Source: Listronotus oregonensis
Taxonomy: Eukaryota; Arthropoda; Insecta; Coleoptera; Curculionidae
DNA: 64,000 bases
Assembly: GCA_019359885.1 (NCBI GenBank)
Contig: JAHBCN010000533.1
Coordinates: 1 to 64,000, forward strand
Direction of reading: 5' to 3'
Positions within the stretch are counted from its first letter, which is position 1. Each line of letters starts with the position of its first letter. Positions 22,693 through 35,000 of this stretch are shown one piece after another. Made by a program: the position numbers and the translations under genes. A model generated the notes under the pieces. It made no database searches and had not been told where the DNA came from. It worked only from the letters and a program-made list of their open reading frames with translations.

Positions 22693-25336
22693 CGGTATTT
22701 AAGGAGAATATTTCTAGAATGGAGAAATATGGGAGTATTATACTATTAAAATGGTTTTTTTCATCATACAATTTTCAATTTCATGCAACATAATTAAAAC
22801 TATAACTGAAATCGTTTTTTTACTTTATCTATTTCTTCATCGTGTACATGACCAAATCGACTCATTTTGACTGATTTTAACATTTCTAATCGACAATACA
22901 AACAAACAGGTTCGATTGTTCTGTGTTTGTAAGTAAGTGGAAATACCACGTTGTCTAGGCAACGTGAAATTTCCGCTGAATTTTTTATTTTTAACGTGTC
23001 TTATGGAAAAAATTTTACATGAGTGAAATATTCATCAAAATTTTGGTGATAATTTTCGCCATAAATTTTACTAGATTTCTTGTATGTGTAGAACGGTCCT
23101 AAAGCAATATATCTTTATGTCATTTAGAATATTCCTATTTTTCTTAACATTATCGTGCAATAGTTAAGTTTGTTTTTATAATAAAACAACAGAATTTTAG
23201 CTGAGAAGTAGCATCAGATTATTATTATTTTTTTTTATTATATCCAGATTTTCTTGACTATCGATTTCGGTTAAGATATCAGCCATATATTCATACAAAT
23301 AAGCAATTTAAAAAAATTACTAAAATAAAAACAGGTGAAATGTTAAATCACGTATGAAATAATTTTGGTATATCCCCATAAATGCATTTAGGCTCTTCCG
23401 ATTTTTGCATTATTTCTTGAGTATTTTATTCAGACATTTTAAACATTTTGCTACTTAAAGTAAAACCAATGGTTAACATCCTTGCAAGGTACAACTACAA
23501 CATGCATTTATATTGCCATAATAATTTGCTAAACTTTTAAATTTACTTATTATAGTTATTTATTGAACGAACATTTTCCATAGGTTTTTCAAAAAAATCA
23601 GTGCAGAAATTGCAGAGCTGTTATTAAAATTACCTATTTTTTTAACAACTGAACTTTTAAAAACTGTTTTATATCTATACTTTGTAGGTTTAAGAATATA
23701 GTATGTATTTTTATATTATTTCTTATGTTATATTTAAAATCTCAATAAAATACTGCATTATTAAACGTAAAATAATTTTATAGGACTTAGGTTTAAGTAC
23801 AATAGCACTGATTAATTAAGTGCAGATGCAAAAAATCACACATTTTTACTCGGTCACGCGGCATCTTTGCATTTGCCCACAGACATGCACAACCTTTTTT
23901 TTAGTAATTTTTTCCGAATAGGTTGTAGTAACACAATTTGACTCGTGGGATTCTAACACCGAATTTGCATCTGATTTTAATTTTTCTGTGATATTATCCC
24001 AAAGGGTACTACACAAAAAGAAGTTAAGGGTTCTAATAGGGTGGGTGAAACAGAAGTTAAGTAAAGAGTTCTTTTTTACAGTTAAGCTAAACTTTATACT
24101 TTAAAATTTTTAAGGGTACTGTGTTAATTCCAAAAGCCTATAGAAGAGATATGTTTATTTTAAAGGTAATGTCACCATTTTGTGTAAACTCTTTGGGACT
24201 ATTTACCCGAAACAAAAACTGGTACTTTAGGTTAGTAGGAAATTGTGTGGAATCAAAAAATGAGTAACAATAGTAATAATTGTGCATTTAATTACTGATG
24301 TGTTCGTTATTTATTGTTCTAAATTATCATTAGTGTTTTGTAAAAAGTTAACTATACTAAAATATTTATATTCTAATAAACAATTATTATTTATGGTGTC
24401 ACGAAAATTTTAATCAGGTGGAAATTTTATAGCCAATTTTCCACAATGTTTTTTTGTAGAGTTTTAATAATACAGTTAACAAAAATACTTAAATTTGGAA
24501 ACCTTTTAAAATAAAATAATGTGTTTCTTTTATGTGACATATACCAAAGAAAAAGGGTGAATAAAATTGTGATTGATAGTGCCAGTTAGTATATATGCAT
24601 AGTATATTAGTTTTTTACTGTATCACTTAAATAAACTATATGTTATCCATAGCCGTGGTATTTTATTTCTACAGCCTGCCCCGTTTATTTTACCATGTGA
24701 TCTTATCTTAGAAATTAGAATTTAACGAGGAGTAAATAAATTGTTTGGAGTAGCTAAAATTATTATTCTACAATGTTGTTGTATAGGGTAATCTCATGCG
24801 GACTGAATAGAGTCATATTTGTGGCTTACCCCGTATAAAAAATGCGAAACCAGAATCGATTAGGATAGTAGTAATTTTTAAGGGACACTTATTTGTTTTA
24901 TTTCAGAAAAATCATTTTATTCATATTTTAATAAAAGGTATTCATTTTTAATAAACAAAATATTTATTAGAATTTTAATTTAAAAAATCCAAAAATGTCA
25001 AAACACTTAGTCAATATCCTGTCAGTTATAAAAATTTAGGATAGGTTTTAGGTTGACATCTTGTTCTCTGGGAGTCTGCTTAGACGGGTTTATTCTTCCT
25101 AAGTAATTCACATACCTATATCAATATTTTTCAGCAATTAAAATAATCAACTATCTAAAAAATTTTATTTAAACAAATAATATATTAAATAATAAATAAA
25201 TTAGTCTTAATTATACCTAAAACATACATAACCAAAAAATATATATGACATACATTGTATATACTATATAAATAATATATTATTGGCATAAAACAAATTC
25301 AACTACTTATAAACTTAAAGGAACTGTAAAATATAA

Positions 25337-25342
25337 TTTATT
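25337..25342 (-). promoter_or_regulatory. Candidate polyadenylation signal of ASCC3
   Basis: AATAAA on the minus strand about 32 nt after the stop codon; another lies at 25164-25169. Either could serve. AT-rich sequence gives such hexamers by chance, so confidence is low. Confidence 0.3.
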
Positions 25343-25373
25343 TTTTTAAATCTCTCATATATGTATAATTACC

Positions 25374-25459
25374 TTAACCTATTTTTATTTTGTATGTCAG
25401 CCTCTGATCAAATCCAATGTAACAGTCACTTGTAATGTAAAGTTTGTAACTGTAAAATC
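25374..25459 (-). CDS. ASCC3: ASCC3 exon 31 (C-terminus and stop)
   Basis: Two bases complete a Gly codon, then FYSYKLYITSDCYIGFDQR through KIKIG and TAA (25374-25376). The SDCYIGFDQ block matches SDCYLGLDQQYDI of vertebrate ASCC3. Acceptor TTTTTTAG. Confidence 0.93.
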
Positions 25460-28400
25460 CTAAAAAACAAAAAATATAATTCTTACATTTACATTTTAGA
25501 ATGATACAATAAAAACAAACATTTAAAATTGTTAAATCTTAGAAACATGCAAAAAATATAGTCGTTTTAACATGTGACCAAAGATCTAAATCAAAATTTA
25601 GTGTGAGATAGTTTAAAGTTTTAAACACGGCGTTACTAAAAAAGTTGGTAACTAATGGTCATAGTCATATGAAACCAAAAGTGAGTGTAAGCAAACGATC
25701 TAATTAAAACTTTACAGGATTTGGCCTATCCTGGAAAACCTGGAAATGTCATGGAATTTTAAATTTAGGTTAAAAATCCTGGTATAGTCATGGAAGATTT
25801 TTTGCATAAACGTGGAAAAGTAATGTAAAAAGTTACTGGCTAAAAAAATCTGTGGGTTTACGGTTCTATCAATCGTGTCGTTCATTGTTACCTCAGAATC
25901 GACTGTATTTTATATTGTTGATTAATTATTATTTGCTTTTAATTTTGTTTCATTCGCGCAATTGTCTATACATCAAAGTTTCTACCAGAAAACAAAAATC
26001 TGAAAATATGGATACATATTTTCAGATTTTTGCAGACAATCAATTATTTTGTAGATATACAAAGCAGGTTAAAAATACATTATTCCTCCGAAAAACCTTT
26101 ACAGTATTTGTTTCGACACTTATACTGTAAAGTTCATTTTCCAGACTTATAACATAAATATCTATTACTTACCTCTACGCAAATGTACAGGTACCTCAAT
26201 CTTCTTATTCCTCCTGCTGAACGAAAATTTCCTAAATATAAGCTCGCCCTCTAACACCAAAATCATAAACCAAAACTCGTCCTTTTGCTTATTAAACTTT
26301 TTACTAAACACGTTCATTTTGCTCGATCCTTCTCTGTATAAATCAAAACTGAAAATATATTCTCCTTCCTCTTTCCCGCTTATTTTTATAACATGGTTAT
26401 TATCGTCCATTTCTACGTATAGCTTTTCATTACTGTCAAGGTTAGTGACTGTTGTGTTAACTGTCAAAATCGGTAAGTCATTAATCATTTTTATGACGTC
26501 CGAAGACGCCTTACGTCCCAGTACTTCCTCGAAAATATTGCTTATATCTCTGGCTACATCTCTGTTACTATCTATACGTGATCTTATTAGGGATATACTT
26601 AAATTTGAACGACTAACTTGTAAAAGATTGCCAAGTTTGTCTTTAATTTGTCTCAAATTTCCTCGGTTAATGTAGGGAAGCATTATGAGGTTCGATTCTG
26701 ATATCATGTAACCTTGGATCAGCATCTGACAGAAGTAGATTAGTTTGAGGGTGCAATCGAGCCAGTTTCGTCCAGCTGCTAGGTTCATCATAGCCTAAAA
26801 TTGGGTATAATACTAGAAACCGATTCTAAAAAGTGGAATGTTTTTAAGTAGGGTATTTTTTATTTATTTAACATTGAACCAAAAGTATTTCTGTCGAAAT
26901 TATACTTAAAAATGTCTCATATAAAATTTTACTGATCAGTGCCATTATTATTTTCTTGTTAGTGGCTACGTTTCGCATTATTTCGGTGCGAAAAGTAGCA
27001 TTTTTTGTGTAAACTTGGCTAATATTGCCAAATAGTGTGATGAAAGTTTACATAATAAAAAGGTTACACAATAAAGTAATGGAAAGGGGCGTCCGGCTTT
27101 CGTTGTAATTGCAGGGTATTATTGGTTATTATTAGAGATAGAAACTTGCAGTTTTCGCTAAATGCCGCTACTTTTTGATAAAACATATAGGGCAAAATTC
27201 TGTTTTTTTTTTCATTTTTGAACCCCCTTCGTATTTCAGTTATCTTGTAACTTACAACAAAAGTAAAAACTGATATTAGTAGGCATTTGTACCTAAAATC
27301 CAGTAGTGAAGTTATATTTTTTTAAATTTAATATCCTTCAAGAGATGAAACTACCTATGATTTTTTTATGGAACATCCTGTATGTTTTTAAATTATTAAA
27401 TTATGTCGGATGCAATCTTTTTAAAAATACCCTCATCCAACGAGGACTAAACAGGAGCATTGTGGCTCTATATTTTAAAAAATATGTGAAATGGTCCTTT
27501 CCCTTAAATGAGATACGACAATATTATTTATTATTTATGGGTTTATTTTTGCTAACAACAGAATTAATTACATGCCAAAACACAAAAAGTCATTCTGTCA
27601 AAGTCTAACGTTGACTACTACTGTTAGTACATATTGGTAGAAGTAAAACATATAATTAAATTAATTTATCCAAAAATGTCATATTATACGTCTATTAGAT
27701 CTAAATTTAGACGAATAAAGTTACCCATAACTCACTAGTGAGATAAAGTAGTGAGTTATAGATTTTATCTCACTAGTGAGTAATGAATATCATATTTTTT
27801 TAAATAAACAATCACCTTAGTTACAAAACCGCAACCTTTTTCGAAAAATTGCATTGTTGCAATAAAAATTCACCTGTTATTTACTATGTCACATAATCTG
27901 ACAAATTAGAAATATACTACAGAGAATTTTTTTTATTTCAAGGATATTTTCTATGTATCTTACTTCAACTTTATATTATAATAATATGACAGTTTTGGAT
28001 AAAATATTGTATGGAACACTGTGTTATTACATATAAGTCACTTAAGAAAATTAGCCCTCTCGGCCTGCGGCCTCAAGGGCTAAAGTTTTCTCGCGTGAGA
28101 TATGTATAATAACACACTAGTACCATAAATAGCTATTATTAGTAAAAATAGTATGTAAAATGAGTATAAAATCCTTTTTATTAAAACACTTTAAAAAAAT
28201 AGGATTTTGTTGTATCTTCTTTGTTTTAACTCACATTTTGGTAATTGTTTAGATTCGCGGCTCCACTTATTTGGGATGTAAAATCAACATAATGACATTT
28301 TATTTGAGTTGTCAAATATCTTTATTATTAAAGTTCATTAAAAATAGAATAAGTTAAAATTTTTCTCAAAAATGTAACTCCTTTCATAAAAAATTTTTTG

Positions 28401-31400
28401 AAAAAATTGAAAAATCCAGAAATTGATATTTTTGATTTTTTTTTACATATAGAATATAAAACAAATCACTAGAAATTGCTAAACTTAAATGGATGCAGTT
28501 TGTTGACGAAAAACTTGAAAAATACCATTTTTTTCAAAATAAAAATTAACACGGATTTTTTTAAAATTTTTCCCTGTACATGTGTACATTCAAGAACACT
28601 TTTATTAAGTATATTCAAATAACGATAAAACTAGGTATGGCATTGGTATTTAAGTAAATTTACAAAAAAATGCAAAATTTACATATAAACTGAAGTTATT
28701 TCTAATCCCTAATTGAAAATTTAAATATAATTTGCCAATTTTCATTGCAAAAAAAGAACAATATTTATAAAAATATTACATAGTAATTATTTTTAATCTG
28801 TACTTACATGAATAATTCTGATAATTTGATCCAACACAGATTTTAAATCCAAAACATACTCTTGATTCGGTAAGTTGGCGTCTAAGAGATAACATTTTAT
28901 CATTAACAATACTTTTAGACAAGGAGAATCAAAGGGAAAGCTCGAATTTATATTAAGGTCTCTTGCTAAGTCCCTAAAAGCAAACAAAATTATATAAAAA
29001 CATTTCATTTCTTATTTGGCATAGATCCAAAAAATTGTATCATACAGGTACTGGATTAAAATTGGAAAAGGAGAAAAAGATTTATTAGGTAATTTCCTCG
29101 GAAAATACATTTTTGATATAAGCTATGCATACAGAAAAATTAACGGTGTAAAAACCAATAGTTTAAAAAGAATAAGATTAAAAGCAGGTTTTAAAATCGA
29201 ATACATAAATTTTCGTACAAAGTATAGAGAAATTTAAAAAAGTAATAATAATTTTTGGTTGATACTATACCTTCTTAATAAGATTTTATTTAAAAAAATA
29301 TTTATGGTATTAAGCATGTACTTGTATGCTTTTTTTATTCAACTAAAATTTTAAATTTTTTTCCAGGTAGTTCACTCGCGACAGTCGTTTACAAAATTAT
29401 CGCCTTATAGTAAGTAAACCCAGGTCCGTCCACAATTCAATGCACCGATTCGGATGGACATCTTTTATTTTCGTCTCTTCCATACCATCCGCGCCGAACA
29501 CGCCCATCTCTTTCTAACAAAAATTGATTGTTGAACGGGCCAGGGTCTAGTATCAGGACGGATCAGTTTTTTTTTTCCTATTTTAGTTTAATTCGTGATG
29601 CAATATTTTGAATGAACCCCAAGTTTACCGCTGTTCCAAATAAGATCGAATACGCTTTACCTGAAGTTAAAGGTTCTCAATGCTTGAAAATATTATTTTT
29701 GTAGGAGACTAAACACACACCACATGAGGTCTGTTTATTAGTCGCACTATTTTACACTTTTTGGACCCACCTAGTTCTAAAATACACCTTCCATTAGGGG
29801 ATTACGTAAAAAAAAATAAAATGGTGTACACTATCGAAATCTTTTTAACAAAACGGTCAAAAATTTCAGGGCTTTTTTAAATTTTCTAATACTTCGATTT
29901 ATATTGCACTAGTTTTTAAAAAATATCGTAGTAACCGTTTTCGAGATATTTCGAATTGAATGCATGGCTTTCATACATGACAGATCTCGACAATGTTAAT
30001 TATGCACAATTTGATTGGTAATATCTCGCTTCAGATGATAAAAAAATTTTTTTTTTTCACTTAGATAAAAGAGACTTTTATTAAGCCTATATTTCAATTT
30101 TATTTAATTCTTAAGAAACGAGTGAACTTTCTTAATTAAGTTCATTTTTTCAGAACTACAATTTCATTTAGGAATTTACTTTTTAAGAGCCATATAACTA
30201 ATTGAAATAAATTTAGGATGCCGTCATTACTTACTTATTAATATTATCTTCATTATGTCTCACTGGAAACAATCTATATTCTTCAACTTGACAAATTAGC
30301 ATTAACAAATCATCTATAGAACTATTTGGCTGCATATTTTCACTAAGAAAATGTATGGTTTTGTATGAAAGGTAGTACTGACATCCTAGCATACCCAAAA
30401 ATGTTGGTTCATAGAAACCTTTAATAGCCTAAAAATAAAAATGGAGTTGCACAGTGTTTCTTTTTAATCACAACGATTTACTACAGGCTTTTTTTAAAAT
30501 GTCTGTGCTGCCTACCTTTATTTATAATTTAAAAAAAAGATAAACGGGCTGTATATAGTCAGATTTTTTTTTTCTTAAGAAACCTTTTTTATCATATATA
30601 TATTTTTTTAAATTTGTATTAATTTATTTATATATAATTTTAATTAATTTATATAATATATATAAAATTATATTTTTAAAAAAAAAATATATTTTTTTTT
30701 TTTATTTTATTATTTTTAATATTAAATTGATTAGATTTTTTAATAAATTTTGTTTTTTAAATATAAGATAAAAGCAGATTTTTTTCATATGGGTTTGTAA
30801 GGTTCAAAGACCGTTTCTTTATTGGCGTTTTGTTTTGTCGGCTTCATACCTGAGACCCTTCTATACAAATAGTGCTGGGCGATGTTCATCGATGTTTTTA
30901 AAACATCGATGTTTTGTTTCCGGTGTTCGATGTTTTTAACATCTATGTTAGATGTCACAAACATCGATGTCGCAATCGACGTTTACCTTTCGATGTTCAA
31001 TATTCTAAAAAAAAAAGGTTTTAAACCTAATTTTTCTAGCTCCAAAAATAAAATGTTAATTTTTTAAGTGGTAGTATTTCATGAAGTTGCTTAAAACTAG
31101 AAATAAGAAGTTTTCGCTCCAGTCCAACAACATTGCTTTTTTTCTTGGATGGATTATGTGTAAATTGCAACACCGCAAATCGTCCCAGCAAGCGTATCGA
31201 CACTCGTTCAATGTCAGGAAATTACCGACCTGGCATAGTAACATATTTTGTCTTCTCGCTCGATTACAATTCCTATCCTATCGTCTGGTGGCAACAAAAT
31301 TCCTTTTTCAAAATTTTCTTTTCATAATAGTATCCCGTGTATTTAAGCTTACAGATAAAAACGCCTCCTTTTTTTTTTAGTTTTAGATAAGCCAGATCAG

Positions 31401-32013
31401 ATCTGATTTTGTGGAGGGAGTGAGGGTCCATTTTTTCGGGGCAGGTGTCTTCAGAGCGCTATAACTTTGGTTGTAATGAATTTTTTTAGCTTAAAATTTG
31501 TATGTATACCCTTAACACACTTATAAATAAATGATAAAAACTCCTTTATTGCTCCTAAAAAGAAAATCCCCAAAAAAATTCATAAAAATCAGACCATCAA
31601 ACCAGAGAACTCCCTTAAAGCAGTACTTAGTTAGAAGTACTTATAGACAAAAATGCTTATATTGTAAAAACGCAAAAATCAAATGCAATTAAATGCATTT
31701 AAAAATTGTCCTAACATTTCCTGTGAGATATCATAAATATAGCAAATCCAATATTTAATATTTTAAAAATATGAATATTTTTCGTTGCGTTGTGATTAAA
31801 TTTTTTTAAAAAAAAAACCTCATACCTTTTAAATAGGCACCCCTGTATATTACAATTGGTAAAAAAAGAGCACGAAAGATACAAACGGACGGGAACACAT
31901 CAGCGTAAAAAAAAACAAACACCAAATTAAAAACTATCTAAATCAATTTAAATTAATGTATTCTTCAATCATTTTTTTACCATTAAAACAAACCCAAAAA
32001 AAGTAACTAAAGG

Positions 32014-32053
<40 letters not shown>

Positions 32054-35000
32054 TTAAAATGTTTGAAGTTAAAAAAAAAAATTTTATGGTTTTTTTTTAA
32101 AAAAATTTTTTAAATAAAAATTCTTTAAATTTTAAAAAATTTTTAAGGGCCCAAAAATTTTTGGTTCCGTTGAAAATAACTGGTTTGCAAAAATTTTAAA
32201 AACAAAAACAATTTCATAAGGGTTTTTTTAAATTTTTTTAAATTTTTAAAAAAAATTAAAAAATTTTTTAAGATTCTAGATTTTAGTGATGTCGGGGAAA
32301 TATTGTAGTTCCAGTTGATAATAACGGGGATTTCAACCACTAAAACAAAAACAATTTCAAAAGGGGTTTTTTTTTAATTTTTTTTTGTAAAAGCGTTTTA
32401 GCATAAAAGAACCTAGTGAAATTTATATATTCTAGATTTTAGTGATGCTCGGGAAATTTTGGTTTCCCAGTTGATAATAACTTTTTTAAAATTTTTTTTT
32501 TTTAAGCCACTAAAACATAAAAAATTTTTTTAAGGTTTTTTTTTTTTAAATTTTTTATTTGTAAGAGCTGTTTTAAATAAGAAATTCTAGTAAATTTTAA
32601 ATTTTTTTAGTGTACTTGGGCGCAAATATTGTGTTTCATAACTGGATTTGAAGCAATTTAAAACACAAAACAATTTCATAAGGTTTTTTAATTATATTTT
32701 GTAATAGCTGTTTTACACACAATAAAACTCTAGTGAAATTTATAGATTCTAGATTTTAGTGATGCTCGGGCGCAAATATTGTAGTTCCAGTTGATAATAA
32801 CTGGGATTTGCAAGCCATCTAAAACACAAAACAATTTCATAAGGGTTTTTTTAATTATATTGTGTAAAAGCTGTTTTACGCATAAAAGAACTCTAGTGAA
32901 ATTTATATATTCTAGATTTTAGTGATGCTCGGGCGCAAATATTGTAGTTCCAGTTGATAATAACTGGGATTTGTAAGCCATCTAAAACATAAAACAATTT
33001 TATAAGGTTTTTTTTAATTATATTGTGTAAGAGCTGTTTTACACATAAGAGAATTCTAGTGAAATTTATAAATTCTAGATTTTAGTGCTACTTGGACGCA
33101 AATATTGTTGTTTCATAAGGATTTTTTTTAATTATATTGTGTAAGAGCTGTTTTACACATAAGAGAATTCTAGTGAAATTTATAAATTCTAAATTTTAAT
33201 GATACTTGGGCGCAAATATTGTAGTTCCAGTTGATAATAACTAGGATTTGCAAGCAATTTAAAACACAAAACAATTTCATAAGGGTTTTTTTTAATTATA
33301 TTGTGTAGAAGCATAAGGGTTTTTTTTAATTATAAGTGTAAAAAGTGTTTTACGCATAAAAGAACTCTAGTGAAATTTATAGATTCTAGATTTTAGTGAT
33401 ACTGGGGCGCAAATATTGTAGTTCCAGTTGATAATAACTGGGATTTGCAAGCAATCTAAAACGCAAAACAATTTCATAAGGATTTTTTTAGGTATATTGG
33501 GTAAAAGCTGTTTTACACATAAGAGAATTCTAGTAAAATTTATAGATTCTAGATTTTAGTCATACTCGGGCGCAAATATTGTAGTTTTAGTTAATAATAA
33601 CTGGGATTTGCAAGCAATCTAAAACACAAAACAATTTCGTAAGGATTTGTTTTATTATATTGTGTAAGAGGTGATTTACACATAAGAGAATTCTAGTGAA
33701 ATTTATAGATTCTAAATTTTGGTGATACTCGGGCACAAATACAGTAAACAGCTGTCAATGGATTAGTATAACATAACCTGAAGGTGGAATTTTTTTACTC
33801 AGTTTTCTGCTTTGATTCTCGCGAATTTTCCTAATTTACTTGGTTAAAATAAAAAAAATTAGTTTATTAGAACATGTTCAGAATTTTTACTACAAAAATG
33901 TTAAGAGTTAATAACGTGCAAAACACAAAATAACTATAAAATATAAATTTAATTTAAAATAAAAATTTTGGGGTAAAATTTCACAAATTTTTACAGATAG
34001 ATAACCCTGTTTTGGCCCACGACCATTTTCAAAGATCTTTGAAAATGGTTTTAGTTTCTGCTTTGAAAATTTTCTAATTACTTTGGTTAATTTATTTTTA
34101 AATTAAATTTGTTACAATTTTTAGAGCCTACTGCAAATTCAATAGAAACTTTTAAAATATAAAGTAAATTTTCAGCACAATTATGGCAAGAATTTTCGAA
34201 ATAATTCTCGTATATGTAAAAAGACCGGACATGTAAAATTATACAACAAAAATAATTAGATACCTTCTGAAAAAGAAAGTCGACTCTATAAACTCTACTA
34301 ACTGAGCTTTGGTAACGATATTTCCATTGGCGATTTCGGCATTCACGTGATCAGGTAATGATTCCAATAGGTTCGATTCTACCGGGAAAGGTTCAAACAA
34401 GAATTTCCTAAAAAAATAATTACAATTAATCGGGAGCATATTTAAAAGCAACACAAATCATATTAAATCAATTTATTTTTTTCAAAATTATTTAACCTGA
34501 ACTTGCACCCTGTAGGACTTAAAATTTTATTTCACATACCTATAGAAATTTTTCTTACTTTCTTGAACCATAACACAAGCGACACCGGTGTTATCGAACT
34601 GAGGTCGGCCAGCTCTACCGCACATCTGTATAACGTCAGTGATCGGCATGTCAACATAACGTTTAGTAGCTGCGTCAAAGTATTCAGTACCTACAAGTTA
34701 AAGTTATTGGATAATTTTTAGACTCTTTAAAACGTTGTATACGCTGAAAGCGTTAAGTGTGGGTAAAGAAATCCATTATTTTATTGGCTGGCGACAGGTT
34801 GGAGTACACATCGTCACCCCCGAAGAAAAGTAACATAACTCAAAAAACTCAGTTTTGAAAAAATGACAAACAAAAAAATCTAAGCTCTTCAAGGAGAACT
34901 AAATTATAATCAAATATTTTTTTACACGAACCTATTGATAGCATATTGTGATTTAATAAATACAGTTTTCTATGGTTAAATTTATTACCTTCTCTGTGTT

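Larger units (their letters stand above)
21252..25373. other. Intergenic region between convergent syntenin and ASCC3
   Basis: Holds the syntenin 3' UTR, a small MITE (21658-21883), palindromes near 22560-22970, and AT-rich DNA. No conserved open frame. Both genes end towards this gap. Confidence 0.6.
26795..28807. other. ASCC3 intron (exons 29-30)
   Basis: Non-coding. Contains hairpins at 27728-27782 and 28019-28118 and the dispersed repeat at 28256-28560. A 100-residue plus-strand frame at 27306-27608 has no recognisable features. Confidence 0.5.
32010..33755 (-). repeat. Tandem array of 163-bp units carrying copies of the ASCC3 winged-helix exon
   Basis: Marker CGCAAATATT recurs near 32621, 32771, 32934, 33097, 33211, 33408, 33571 and 33734. 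The usual step is 163 bp, with one short (114) and one long (197) step. On the minus strand a unit reads as pyrimidine-rich tract, TTTTAG acceptor, then A TTG CTT GCA AAT CCC AGT TAT TAT: after exon 26 this continues R-L-L-A-N-P-S-Y-Y-Q-L-E-L-Q-Y-L-R-P-S-I-T-K-I, then TAG. Further on, I-S-L-E-F-S-Y is followed by GTGTAA in phase with the next exon. Acceptor and NPSYYQLE are both intact in units starting 32818, 32981 and 33455. The unit at 33618 has CAA changed to TAA, the one at 33258 lost its AG, and the one near 33144 is deleted. 32010-32620 is homopolymer-distorted. Confidence 0.85.

Noticed and set aside
26319..26675. 118-residue plus-strand frame
   Set aside because: Antisense of ASCC3 exon 30.
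27306..27608. 100-residue plus-strand frame in an ASCC3 intron
   Set aside because: AT-rich chance frame with no recognisable domain.
32143..32340. Frame containing IPVIINWNYNI
   Set aside because: It is the exon-derived repeat unit read in the wrong frame within the distorted end of the array.
32010..33755. CRISPR-like repeat array
   Set aside because: Units are near-identical along their full 163 bp without separate spacers, lie in a eukaryotic intron, and derive from an exon.
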